Origin: Acidimicrobiia bacterium
GTDB taxonomy: Bacteria; Actinomycetota; Acidimicrobiia; Spongiisociales; UBA5794
Length of the DNA: 12,389 nucleotides
Reading direction: 5' to 3'
Assembly (NCBI GenBank): GCA_013695075.1
Contig: JACDBE010000049.1
Span: 1 to 12,389, forward strand
The first letter of the stretch is position 1, and every line of letters starts with the position of its first letter. A program made the position numbers and the translations under genes. This document shows, in pieces, positions 1 through 6,664 of this stretch. Under the pieces are notes generated by a model. It saw only the letters and a program-made list of their open reading frames with translations. It made no database searches and was not told the DNA's origin.

Positions 1-698
1 CCAAGTTCCGCCAGCTGCGCCAGTCCGACCACAGCCCCATCAAGTACAAGCGGGTCGCTGAGAACGACGGCAACGAGGTCCCATACGAGGACATCGTCAA
101 GGGCTACGAGGTCGACAAGGGCCGCTATGTGGTGTTTACCCCCGAGGAGTTGGACACGGTGATGTCAGGGGGCAACGCCGGCAACGTCGACGTCGTCCAG
201 TTCGTCAAGCAGGACGAGATCGACCCCATCTACTACAAGTCGTCTTACTACCTGGCTCCGGAGAAGACCGGGGTCAAGGCCTACCGCCTGTTGCTGGACG
301 CGCTGGAGAGCCGGGAGATGATCGGGCTGGCCAAGGTGGCCATCCGGGAGCGGGAGTATCTGGCGACGCTGCGTGCCGACGAGGGAGTCATCGTCATGGA
401 GACGATGTACTGGCCAGACGAGATCCGCGAACCGGCCTTCGAGACACTGGAAGAGAAGGTCGACGTGCGCGCCGACGAGGCCAAGATGGCCGAGATGATC
501 ATCGACAACCTCACCGGGTCGTTCGATCCCGACGCCTGGCACGACGAGTCGCGCGAGGCGGTGGAGGCGGCCGCCCGCCAGAAGGTGGAGGGTCAGGAGA
601 TCGTCGCCCCCGAGGCCCCCGCCCCCACCGGTGTCGTCGACCTGATGGAGGCGCTGAAGGCCAGCGTCGAAGCCACCAAGGCCAAAAAGGCCGGCTAG
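1..698 (+). CDS. ku: Non-homologous end-joining protein Ku (5'-truncated by window edge)
   Basis: Bacterial Ku forms a homodimeric ring that threads onto double-strand DNA ends and recruits the end-joining ligase. The reading frame is open from base 3 with no start in view, so about 231 C-terminal residues are visible and roughly 40-60 N-terminal ones are missing (bacterial Ku is usually 260-320 aa). The GYEVDKGRYVV segment, the acidic EEL stretch after it, FVKQDEIDPIYY and the SYYLAPEK...AYRLLLDAL block are typical of the Ku core. The end, VVDLMEALKAS followed by Lys/Ala-rich residues, is the classic bacterial Ku C-terminus thought to contact LigD. An internal GTG at 129 lies inside the conserved core and is not a start. 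The gene converges on a DNA ligase at 817-1746, which supports an NHEJ role. Family assignment is very secure; only the N-terminus is unseen. Confidence 0.96.
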   Translation, partial: KFRQLRQSDHSPIKYKRVAENDGNEVPYEDIVKGYEVDKGRYVVFTPEELDTVMSGGNAGNVDVVQFVKQDEIDPIYYKSSYYLAPEKTGVKAYRLLLDALESREMIGLAKVAIREREYLATLRADEGVIVMETMYWPDEIREPAFETLEEKVDVRADEAKMAEMIIDNLTGSFDPDAWHDESREAVEAAARQKVEGQEIVAPEAPAPTGVVDLMEALKASVEATKAKKAG

Positions 699-703
699 CG
701 GTA

Positions 704-788
704 GCTGTCTTCCCGGGCCGACTTCGCCGGCTGCGCCGGCGAACAGACCTGGTCGGCCCTCCTCCGCACATCGGGGCCCCTACCCCAC
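704..788 (-). repeat. Palindromic intergenic repeat, copy A (inverted orientation)
   Basis: Read on the minus strand this begins GTGGGGTAGGGGCCCC, continues TGCGGAGGAGG and GGCCGACCA, and ends GTCGGCCCGGGAAGACA. The same ordered blocks recur at 5079-5165, 6774-6846 (partial), 6856-6927 and 6957-7028. This copy has the best fold: 715-722 pairs with 752-759 (8 bp) and 723-731 pairs with 735-743 (9 bp, 3-nt loop), with a one-sided 8-nt bulge between the stems. It fills the gap between the convergent Ku and ligase genes, where it could end both transcripts, but no T-tract is visible. Confidence 0.8.
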
Positions 789-816
789 CGCGGCCGTATT
801 CCGGCCCGCCCCAGGT

Positions 817-1746
817 CTACGTTGCGGGGCCTTCGGAGTCCCAGGTCACCGATTCGGGCGGGTCGTCGGTGAAGCCCTTGAAGGAGGGGCCGCGCAGCCG
901 GCCGGAGGTGGTGAAGTCCTTGTACTGCACCATGGCCACCAGCACCGGCTCCACCCACATCGCCTGCTTGGGCATGGCGGGATCGGTGATGAACGGAGAG
1001 TCGGGTCGGCGCATCTGGTCGAGGGCGTCACGCACCGCCCCCAGCGAGGCGTAGCTGAACCCGGAGCCGACCGCCCCCACCCAGCGCAACCCGGCCTCGG
1101 TCCACATCCCCACCAGCAGCGACCCGAAGGTGCCGGTGCGGTTGCCCTCACCGGGGAGGAAGCCACCGACAACGGCCCGAGCGGAACGGAAACGAGTGAT
1201 CTTGCGCCATTCCGTCGAGCGGACGCCGGGCCGGTACGGGGAGCCCTTCTGCTTGGCGACGATGCCCTCCAGCCTCCGTTGGTCGACCAGGTCCCACAGC
1301 AGCGTCGGATCCTCCTCGACGATCGTGGACGGAACCAGCGGTGCCGGCAGCGGCAACGCCTCGAGCCGGTGGCGGCGCCGTTGCCAAGGCTCGTTGAGCA
1401 CCTCGGTCCCGTCGTAGAGTACGTCGAAGACCACGAAGGAGATGGGCACCGCGGTGACGGCGCGGGCGATGAGGTGGCCGCCGGCCAGGTTCATGCGCTG
1501 TTGCAGCCGCTCGAAGGAGGGCCGCCCGGCGTCGTCGAGGGACACGATCTCGCCATCGAGCACCACCGGGTGGTCGGCCACCGCCACCCCCAGCTCCGGG
1601 TAGCGAGCGGTGGCGTCGTTGCCCCGCCGCGACCGCAGCGAGACGTGCCGGCCGTCCCAGGAGAGGATGGCCCGCACCCCGTCCCACTTCAGCTCGAACA
1701 CCCAGTCGGGGTGGGCAAACACCCTCGGCCACGGGGTGGCCAGCAT
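817..1746 (-). CDS. ligC: Stand-alone ATP-dependent DNA ligase (LigC / LigD ligase-domain type)
   Basis: Seals nicks using ATP through a ligase-adenylate intermediate, here probably in Ku-dependent end joining. The 309-aa product has motif I KWDG at residues 20-23 (K20 the adenylated lysine), the SRRG segment near 39-42, LDGEIV at 63-68, FDVLYDG at 107-113, motif IV LEGIVAK at 159-165 and motif V around WRK 180-182. An OB-fold then ends in the family signature with WVEPVLVAMVQYKDFT and LRGPSFKGF (264-292). It has no polymerase or phosphoesterase domain, so it is not full LigD. The ATG at 1746 lies 20 nt after the stop of the YqeY-like gene. The frame is open further upstream (LPDYAP precedes PMLA), but only ATA, not a usual start, occurs before that stop. 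Family very secure; the choice between ligC and a split ligD is open. Confidence 0.93.
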   Translation of the reverse strand: MLATPWPRVFAHPDWVFELKWDGVRAILSWDGRHVSLRSRRGNDATARYPELGVAVADHPVVLDGEIVSLDDAGRPSFERLQQRMNLAGGHLIARAVTAVPISFVVFDVLYDGTEVLNEPWQRRRHRLEALPLPAPLVPSTIVEEDPTLLWDLVDQRRLEGIVAKQKGSPYRPGVRSTEWRKITRFRSARAVVGGFLPGEGNRTGTFGSLLVGMWTEAGLRWVGAVGSGFSYASLGAVRDALDQMRRPDSPFITDPAMPKQAMWVEPVLVAMVQYKDFTTSGRLRGPSFKGFTDDPPESVTWDSEGPAT

Positions 1747-1766
1747 GGGTGCGTAGTCGGGGAGGG

Positions 1767-2255
1767 TTATGCCCCCGCCTCCAGCAGGCGGCGCACCAGC
1801 TGTTGGACGAGTGCGCCGTCGAGCCCCTCTCCCGACCGCATCACCTGCCCGATGATGCGTCCGGTGAGCTTGGCAGGCGGGGTGTCCGGCTCGGTGGCGG
1901 TGACCTCGGCCGCCACCCGCCGTACCAGCGCCTCGGTCTCCTCGGTCGCGGCCGTCCGCGGCAGCCAGCGTTGCAGGTAGTCGATCTCGGCGGTCAATCG
2001 AGCGGCATGGGCGGCCCCCCGCTCCCCGGCGGCGACGAACTCGATGCGGGCCCTGGCCATCCGTTTTACATAGCCGCCGATGACGTCGGTGTACAGGGCA
2101 TCGTCCACCTCCCTGGAGAACCCGGGATCGGCCTTGGCGCGGGAGACGTCCGTTTCGATGTGGCGAATGACGTCGCGGCGGATGGCGTCACCCGACTTGA
2201 TGGCATCGGTGAGCTCGGCACGCAGCTGCTGCTGGATGGTCTGCTGGTCCGACAT
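1767..2255 (-). CDS. yqeY: GatB/YqeY domain-containing protein (YqeY-like)
   Basis: A small protein related to the C-terminal tRNA-binding region of the GatB amidotransferase subunit; its cellular role in bacteria is not well established. The 162-aa product opens with the helical QQLRAELTDAIKSGD followed by VIRHIETDVSRA, and ends with PPAKLTGRIIGQVMRSGEG, where the LTGRIIGQVM piece matches the YqeY/GatB tail. The ATG at 2255 is preceded by AGGAG about 9 nt upstream; the frame is open 26 codons further but without a comparable site. It lies 20 nt upstream of the ligase gene on the same strand, so the two probably share a transcript. Slightly longer than the usual roughly 150 aa. Confidence 0.87.
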   Translation of the reverse strand: MSDQQTIQQQLRAELTDAIKSGDAIRRDVIRHIETDVSRAKADPGFSREVDDALYTDVIGGYVKRMARARIEFVAAGERGAAHAARLTAEIDYLQRWLPRTAATEETEALVRRVAAEVTATEPDTPPAKLTGRIIGQVMRSGEGLDGALVQQLVRRLLEAGA

Positions 2256-2359
2256 CGGCGGGCGCTCCTGGCGTGGCCGGCCATTCAACCATCCGCCAGG
2301 GCGGCATCGGCCGGCGCCACCCGATCCGCGCACCCGGTTGGACCAGTCGAGGAAAACCC

Positions 2360-2388
2360 TTGTCAGAGCGGCGGGGTCACCCTAGAGT
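2360..2388 (+). promoter_or_regulatory. Candidate sigma-70-type promoter of the whiB gene
   Basis: TTGTCA (2360-2365), a 17-nt spacer and TAGAGT (2383-2388) make a good vegetative-type promoter inside an otherwise GC-rich gap. The predicted start, near 2395, would leave an untranslated leader of about 80 nt before the whiB ATG at 2478. Confidence 0.5.
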
Positions 2389-2397
2389 AGCTCTTAC

Positions 2398-2417
2398 AGC
2401 CGCTCTGCGGCTTTCTT
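2398..2417 (+). terminator. Short hairpin followed by T-rich run in the whiB leader (possible attenuator)
   Basis: AGCCGC (2398-2403) pairs perfectly with GCGGCT (2407-2412) over a TCT loop and is followed directly by TTCTT. It starts within a few bases of the predicted transcription start, so it could be a leader attenuator or simply a stabilising 5' hairpin. A second small dyad, GTGAA/TTCAC at 2431-2444, lies just downstream. Confidence 0.35.
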
Positions 2418-2477
2418 GATGACCACCTTTGTGAAGAATTTCACGAGCAGAACCGCCAGCGTAGGAGCACGAAGAAC

Positions 2478-2750
2478 ATGTTGACCGTTACCGACTGGAG
2501 AGACCTCTCGGCGTGCCGCCACTCCGATCCCGAGCTCTTCTTCCCCGTCGGCACCACCGGTCCCGCGGTCGAGCAGATCGAGAAGGCCAGGGCGATCTGC
2601 GGGATGTGCTCGGTCCGCGAGGAATGCCTCATCTACGCCTTCGAGACCAACCAGGAGGCCGGGGTGTGGGGCGGTTTCCCCGAGGACGAGCGTCGCCGGT
2701 TGCGCAAGCGGTGGCTGGCGGAACGCCGTCGCCAACGCCAGGCCTCCTGA
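2478..2750 (+). CDS. WhiB-family Fe-S transcriptional regulator
   Basis: WhiB-like proteins are actinobacterial [4Fe-4S] regulators that bind the primary sigma factor. The 90-aa product has the four cluster cysteines C13, C41, C44 and C50 in the usual C-x27-C-x2-C-x5-C layout, the WRDLSACR opening, the GVWGG turn at 62-66 and a basic tail (RRRLRKRW onward) for DNA contact. The ATG at 2478 follows AGGAG at 2463-2467. Length and spacing resemble the short WhiB1/WhiB2-like members, but the subclass cannot be decided by eye. It sits alone between a divergent YqeY-like gene and the convergent DUF3107 gene, with a recognisable promoter and a structured leader. Confidence 0.96.
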   Translation: MLTVTDWRDLSACRHSDPELFFPVGTTGPAVEQIEKARAICGMCSVREECLIYAFETNQEAGVWGGFPEDERRRLRKRWLAERRRQRQAS

Positions 2751-2807
2751 GCTGCGAGCTGCGGGCCTGCCGGGCCTACTAGACCTGCTACCTGGCGACC
2801 GCCCGCC

Positions 2808-3041
2808 CTACAGCCCGAATCCGATGCCGGTGCGGTCGGCGGCGTCATCGATCTGCACGAACGCCACCTTCCTGGTGACCAGCCCGAAGCGGTTGCCCTT
2901 GGTGTCGGTGACCCACACCACGTCTTCACGGTCGGTGATGGCCCGTTCAACGTCGGTGCGGATGGTCTCGGCGTCGTCGACCTCGATCTCCAGCTCGCGG
3001 GCGCCCTGCATCCCGATCCGCACCTTGATCACAGCATCCAT
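2808..3041 (-). CDS. DUF3107 family small protein
   Basis: A 77-aa product matching the actinobacterial DUF3107 family of unknown function: it begins with the VKVRIG-like strand (AVIKVRIGMQGARELEIEV), continues with a short acidic helix and the strand VVWVTDTKGNRFGLVTRKVAFVQI, and ends at GFGL. The ATG at 3041 has AAGGAG about 5 nt upstream. It lies 31 nt downstream of the mrp gene on the same strand and is probably co-transcribed with it. No catalytic motif, cysteine, signal peptide or membrane segment is visible. Confidence 0.85.
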   Translation of the reverse strand: MDAVIKVRIGMQGARELEIEVDDAETIRTDVERAITDREDVVWVTDTKGNRFGLVTRKVAFVQIDDAADRTGIGFGL

Positions 3042-3072
3042 GAAGGCTCCTTCGTCCCCGCCGACCGAGGCG

Positions 3073-4173
3073 TTACCTGACCACCAGCTGGGGATGGGCC
3101 CGCACCCGAGGCTTGCGGGCCTCCACCTCGGCGGCCAGCGCCTCGAAAGCCTGCACCGCCTCGCCCCCCGGATCGGCGATGGTCACCGGCAGCCCGGCGT
3201 CGGCGCCGGCCCGCATCGCCGGCACCAGCGGGATCTGACCCAGCAGGGGCACCTCGAGCTCGTCGGCCAGCGCCTGGCCGCCACCATCGCCGAACAGGTC
3301 ATACCGCTTGCCGTCATCGCCGGTGAACCACGACATGTTCTCCACCACCCCCAGGATTTCCTGGTTGACCTTGCGCGCCATCAGCCCCGCCCGCTTGGCC
3401 ACCCGCTGCGCCGTCTGCTGCGGGGTGGTGACCACGATCGACTGCGATCTGGGAAGGAACTGGGCCAACGACAGGGCGATGTCGCCAGTACCGGGGGGCA
3501 TGTCGATGAGCAGGTAGTCGGGGTCGTCCCAGTGCACGTCGACCAGGAACTGCTCCATCGCCTTGTGCAGCATGGGCCCGCGCCACATCACTGCCTGGTC
3601 GGGGCGGACGAAGTAGTCCATCGACATCACCCGGACCCCGTGGATCTCGGGAGGCATCAGGGTCTCCCCGACCACTGTGGGGGGGCGATCCGAACCGAGC
3701 ATGCGGGGGATGGAGAAGCCCCACACGTCGGCGTCGATGACTCCCACGGTGCGGCCCAGCCGAGCCAGGGCCACCGCCAGGTTGGCGGTCACCGACGACT
3801 TGCCGACACCTCCCTTGCCGGAGGAGACGGCGATCACCCGGGTGCGGCTCCCAGGCCCGCCCACGGTGATCTCCCGGGTGGCGGACCCACCCCTGATGTC
3901 GGCGACCAGGGTGGTGCGCTCCTCGTCGGTCATGTGGGTGAACTCCACGGTGACCGCGGTGACGCCGGAGACGCTGCGGGCCGCCTCGGTGACGTCCCTG
4001 GTGAGCTTGTCCTTGAGCGGGCAACCGGGGATGGTGAGGGCAATGAGGGTGCTCACCGCACCGTCGGCGGAGACCTGGAGCTGCCGGACCATGCCCAGCT
4101 CGGCCAGCGATCGGTGGATCTCGGGATCCTCCACCGCGCCGATGGCGGCCCGTACCGCTTCGACATCGACCAC
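3073..4173 (-). CDS. mrp: Mrp/ApbC-type iron-sulfur cluster carrier ATPase
   Basis: A cytosolic P-loop NTPase of the Mrp/NBP35 group, which carries or helps assemble Fe-S clusters. The 366-aa product has an N-terminal MIP18/DUF59 domain (about 1-85, with PGCPLKD and C51), then the deviant Walker A SSGKGGVGKS (117-126), DADVWG at 148-152, Walker B LLIDMPPGTGD (221-231) and VVENMSWF (277-283). The C-terminal CxxC that bridges the cluster in many Mrp proteins is absent: VVENMSWF runs into TGDDGKRYDLFG. As I recall, this is normal for actinobacterial Mrp. The GTG start at 4173 is chosen because AGGAG lies about 7 nt upstream. It precedes DUF3107 in a likely operon and is divergent from a SufR-like regulator. 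Confidence 0.93.
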   Translation of the reverse strand: MVDVEAVRAAIGAVEDPEIHRSLAELGMVRQLQVSADGAVSTLIALTIPGCPLKDKLTRDVTEAARSVSGVTAVTVEFTHMTDEERTTLVADIRGGSATREITVGGPGSRTRVIAVSSGKGGVGKSSVTANLAVALARLGRTVGVIDADVWGFSIPRMLGSDRPPTVVGETLMPPEIHGVRVMSMDYFVRPDQAVMWRGPMLHKAMEQFLVDVHWDDPDYLLIDMPPGTGDIALSLAQFLPRSQSIVVTTPQQTAQRVAKRAGLMARKVNQEILGVVENMSWFTGDDGKRYDLFGDGGGQALADELEVPLLGQIPLVPAMRAGADAGLPVTIADPGGEAVQAFEALAAEVEARKPRVRAHPQLVVR

Positions 4174-4204
4174 CGGCTAACTCCTATCTGCGTAGTGGTT
4201 AGAA

Positions 4205-4212
4205 ACTATACT
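4205..4212. promoter_or_regulatory. Candidate overlapping divergent -10 elements between mrp and the SufR-like gene
   Basis: In the 142-bp gap an AT-rich island (about 4193-4212) carries TATACT on the plus strand (4207-4212) and TATAGT on the minus strand (4210-4205), so the two -10-like boxes overlap. The -35 regions at the expected distance are poor matches. An imperfect dyad TAGT...ACTA (4193-4208) covers the same site. A repressor bound here would affect both genes. Confidence 0.3.
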
Positions 4213-4261
4213 GAGGCTGCGATCGGCTCGGACCGGGCCCCCCGGGCTGCTGGCCCGTGGA

Positions 4262-4304
4262 ACGGGCCCGGTTGGCAGGCCTTGTAGACGGGCCCGGTTG
4301 GCAG
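4262..4304. repeat. 17-bp direct repeat upstream of the SufR-like regulator
   Basis: ACGGGCCCGGTTGGCAG occurs perfectly at 4262-4278 and 4288-4304, a period of 26 bp, and ends just before the ribosome-binding stretch AAAGGTGG of the regulator gene (ATG at 4316). Each copy contains the palindrome CGGGCCCG. It may be a tandem duplication or a pair of operator half-sites. Confidence 0.7.
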
Positions 4305-4315
4305 AAAGGTGGCCG

Positions 4316-5050
4316 ATGGACACCGATCAGGTGGCGACCACAGGATTCGACGCAGGCTCCGACACGGCGTTCGACACCGAGGTGGGAGCGCTCACCGCAT
4401 CCCTTGGTGACACCACCCGGCGCGGTGTCTACATCGCAGTGCGCGCCGCCGCCGAGCCGGTCACCGTGTCCGAGGTGGCCGGTCTTTTCGACCTGCATCC
4501 CAACGTGGCCCGGCACCACCTCGACCGGCTGGTCGGCGACGGCTGGCTCCAGGTGACCCACCGCCGTAGTGGCGCCCGCACCGGCCCCGGCGCCGGCCGA
4601 CCCGCCAAGCACTACGAGGCCACCGCCAAGGAGGTGGCGCTGGAGTTCCCCCGGCGCCGCTACGACCTGCTCTCCGAGTTGCTGGTGCGGGTGGTGGAGC
4701 GGCTCAGCCCCGACGGTGCCGCCGAGGTGGCCGAGCAGATCGGACGCGAGTACGGGCGCCAGCTCGCCGACGAGGTCGGCCTGCCGGAGGATGCCGGCTT
4801 CGACACCGCGGTCACCGCAGTGGCCAGGGCAATGATGGGGGTCGGCTTCCAGACCGAGGCCCACCCCGACGACCGCACCCTGCTCACCCGCTTCTGCCCC
4901 TTCGGGCTGACCGCCGCCAGCCACCCCGAGATCGTGTGCCGCATCGACCAAGGCATCGTCCGGGGGCTGCTCGAAGCCGCCGACGAGCCCGGGGTCGTGC
5001 TGGTGACCCCGCACCAATCGGTGGCGGACCCCTGCCTCACGGAGATGTGA
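4316..5050 (+). CDS. SufR-like HTH transcriptional regulator with three C-terminal cysteines
   Basis: A 244-aa predicted regulator of the DeoR/ArsR-like group that includes SufR, the [4Fe-4S]-sensing repressor of suf operons. A winged HTH lies at about 24-105 (TASLGDTTRRGVYIAV, VTVSEVAGLFDLHPNVARHH, LVGDGWL, RRSGARTGPGAGRPAKHYEA). A helical region follows (110-175), then the cysteine domain with TRFCPFGL (C194), HPEIVC (C208) and DPC (C240). The order FCPF...HPEIVC...DPC is what I recall for this family and suggests cluster or metal ligation. The ATG at 4316 follows AAAGGTGG; a TTG at 4298 is less likely. It is divergent from mrp and followed, across a repeat, by a DUF59 gene, so regulation of Fe-S genes is a reasonable inference. 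True SufR versus a paralogue is undecided. Confidence 0.78.
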   Translation: MDTDQVATTGFDAGSDTAFDTEVGALTASLGDTTRRGVYIAVRAAAEPVTVSEVAGLFDLHPNVARHHLDRLVGDGWLQVTHRRSGARTGPGAGRPAKHYEATAKEVALEFPRRRYDLLSELLVRVVERLSPDGAAEVAEQIGREYGRQLADEVGLPEDAGFDTAVTAVARAMMGVGFQTEAHPDDRTLLTRFCPFGLTAASHPEIVCRIDQGIVRGLLEAADEPGVVLVTPHQSVADPCLTEM

Positions 5051-5078
5051 CCGGCTCGCCAAGGACGACCACCCGGGA

Positions 5079-5165
5079 TGGTTAGGGGCCCCACAGCGGA
5101 GGACGGCCGACCAACGCCTGTCCGCCGGCGCCAGCCGGCGTTGCCGGCCCGGGCAGGCAAGCAGC
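5079..5165 (+). repeat. Palindromic intergenic repeat, copy B
   Basis: Carries GGTTAGGGGCCCC, then GCGGAGGACGGCCGACCA, CGCCTGTCCGCCGGC and CCGGCCCGGGCAGGCAAGCA, in the same order as the other copies. CGCCGGC (5123-5129) pairs with GCCGGCG (5134-5140) over a 4-nt loop; the outer stem is weakened. It occupies the 189-bp gap between the SufR-like gene and the DUF59 gene. Confidence 0.78.
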
Positions 5166-5239
5166 ACCCAGCGCCGGCACCCTCCCGTCGCCTAGGCTTG
5201 CGCTCGCAGGTGGCCGGAAGCACCGGGGAGGTGTGCGGC

Positions 5240-5638
5240 GTGAGCGGGTCGACCACGGCGGACCGTATCGTCGACGCCCTGCGCACCGTTACCGACCCCT
5301 GCTGTCGGGAGAAGGGCATCTCCGTCGTCGACATGGGTCTGGTCGACAGAATCGACGTCGAGGATCGAGCCGCCCTGATCACCCTGGTGCTCACGTCGGG
5401 ATGGTGCCCGTTCGCCGTGGACCTGGTGTCCACCGTGCGCCACACCGTTGCTGCGTTGCCCGACGTGGACACCGCCGAGGTGGAGGTGGCGTGGGATACC
5501 CCCTGGGATACCGCCCGGCTGTCCCCACAGGCGCACGCCAAGCTCCGCTTCCTCCCTGAACCAGTCACCATCGCCAACCGCGACAGCTACCTCGCCGGTG
5601 TGACCGGCGGGCCTGAGTCGAAAGGGAACATCCGATGA
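5240..5638 (+). CDS. MIP18/PaaD-like (DUF59) metal-sulfur cluster assembly protein
   Basis: A 132-aa protein of the DUF59 family (SufT, PaaD, MIP18), which helps deliver Fe-S clusters or metals to client enzymes. It shows the family order: VTDPCCREKGISVVDMGLVD at 17-36, a beta-rich middle (AALITLVLTS), the conserved cysteine in WCPF (C56), then VEVAWDTPWD and ARLSPQAHAKL near 81-102, close to the PaaD-type PPW/RLS ending. The GTG at 5240 is chosen because GGGGAGG lies 8-9 nt upstream; a GTG at 5231 would overlap that site. Its stop overlaps the amidohydrolase start as ATGA, so the two are translationally coupled and likely functional partners. The CC pair at 21-22 is unusual, since DPE is common there. 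Confidence 0.85.
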   Translation: MSGSTTADRIVDALRTVTDPCCREKGISVVDMGLVDRIDVEDRAALITLVLTSGWCPFAVDLVSTVRHTVAALPDVDTAEVEVAWDTPWDTARLSPQAHAKLRFLPEPVTIANRDSYLAGVTGGPESKGNIR

Positions 5639-6633
5639 TCAACGGAGCCTTTGTGTTCGACGGCGTTGCCCACCCCTTCAACTTCAGCGAGGGCAACATG
5701 TTGGGCTCGGCTGGCACCATGTTCAGCAACCACCTGTACGCGTTCCATGCCACCCTGACCCCCGACGACCAGCCCAAGATGTCGGCCGAGGAGTTCCTCA
5801 AGGAGTGGTCGGTGGAGGAGATCGATCGGATGGTGCACGACGAGTCGGACACGGACATGCTGGTGGCCATGCCCCTCCCGCTCACCGACATGTTCGGCGA
5901 CGGGCTTTCAGCGTGGGAGCGCTGCTCGGAGCTGGCCCGGCTCCGCCCCGACAAGACCGTGTTGTGGGGCTCGGTGAACCCGCTAGAGGGTCGCAAGGCG
6001 CTGGAGTTGATGGAAATCCAGGTAAAGGAGCACGGAGCCAAGGCGTTCAAGTTCTACAACGTCCGCTACGACTACGGGCAGCACTTCCCGTGGCGGATGG
6101 ACGACCCCCAGATTGCCTTCCCCGTATTCGAGAAGGCGCAGGAGCTGGGCATCAACCTCATCGGCGTTCACAAGGGTGTACCCCTCGGCCCCCAACACGT
6201 CGAGCACACCCAGACCTGGGACATGGACGGTGCCGCCGAGGCGTTCCCCGACATCAACTTCGTCATCTACCACGTCGGGCTGCCCTTCATCGACGAGGTG
6301 TGCTGGCAGCTGATCAGGTTCCCCAACCTGTACGCCTCGCTGGCGGCGACGGTGAACTTCGTGGTGAGGGCCCCCCGCCAGTTCGCCGAGGTGCTGGGCA
6401 AGCTGCTGTTCTGGTGCGGGGAGGACAAGATCATCTACGGAAGCGAGGCGCCCATCTGGCATCCGCAGTGGGCCCTCCAGGCGTTCGCCGACTTCACCAT
6501 CCCTCAGGATCTTTGCGACGGTTACGGGTACCCCCAGCTCACCGACCAGGCCAAGCGCAAGATCCTCGGCGAGAACCTGCTGCGCCTGCACGGCATGGAC
6601 GTCGAACCCACTGTTGCCGCCGCCGAAGCCTGA
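5635..6633 (+). CDS. Amidohydrolase-2 (ACMSD-like TIM barrel) family protein
   Basis: A 332-aa member of the metal-dependent amidohydrolase-2/decarboxylase superfamily. Visible landmarks are the first strand FDGVAHPFN (H13), VNPLEG at 114-119, the GAKAFKFYNV strand (134-143), GVHKG (H179), IYHVG (H213), IIYGSEAPIW (267-275) and the closing ILGENLLRLHG (310-320). Two canonical metal positions look altered: HPF replaces the usual HxH, and Glu (E271) stands where SD or TD is usual. It may therefore bind a different metal or have lost classic hydrolysis. It starts inside the stop of the DUF59 gene. I recall a similar DUF59-amidohydrolase pair in actinobacterial propane/binuclear-iron monooxygenase (prm/mim) clusters, but no monooxygenase is in this window. 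Substrate unknown. Confidence 0.84.
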   Translation: MINGAFVFDGVAHPFNFSEGNMLGSAGTMFSNHLYAFHATLTPDDQPKMSAEEFLKEWSVEEIDRMVHDESDTDMLVAMPLPLTDMFGDGLSAWERCSELARLRPDKTVLWGSVNPLEGRKALELMEIQVKEHGAKAFKFYNVRYDYGQHFPWRMDDPQIAFPVFEKAQELGINLIGVHKGVPLGPQHVEHTQTWDMDGAAEAFPDINFVIYHVGLPFIDEVCWQLIRFPNLYASLAATVNFVVRAPRQFAEVLGKLLFWCGEDKIIYGSEAPIWHPQWALQAFADFTIPQDLCDGYGYPQLTDQAKRKILGENLLRLHGMDVEPTVAAAEA

Positions 6634-6664
6634 CCCGAGCGCGGTGGTTGCGCTCCCAGGTTCC

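Noticed and set aside
2739..2769. CAGGCC...GGCCTG inverted repeat after whiB as a terminator
   Set aside because: The arms are only 6 bp with a 19-nt gap and no T-tract; such matches are common in GC-rich DNA.
2824..4287. A 487-codon plus-strand open frame opposite mrp and DUF3107
   Set aside because: It is the GC-rich antisense of two clear genes, is low-complexity (His/Gly/Pro/Arg-rich), and has no ribosome-binding site or recognisable domain.
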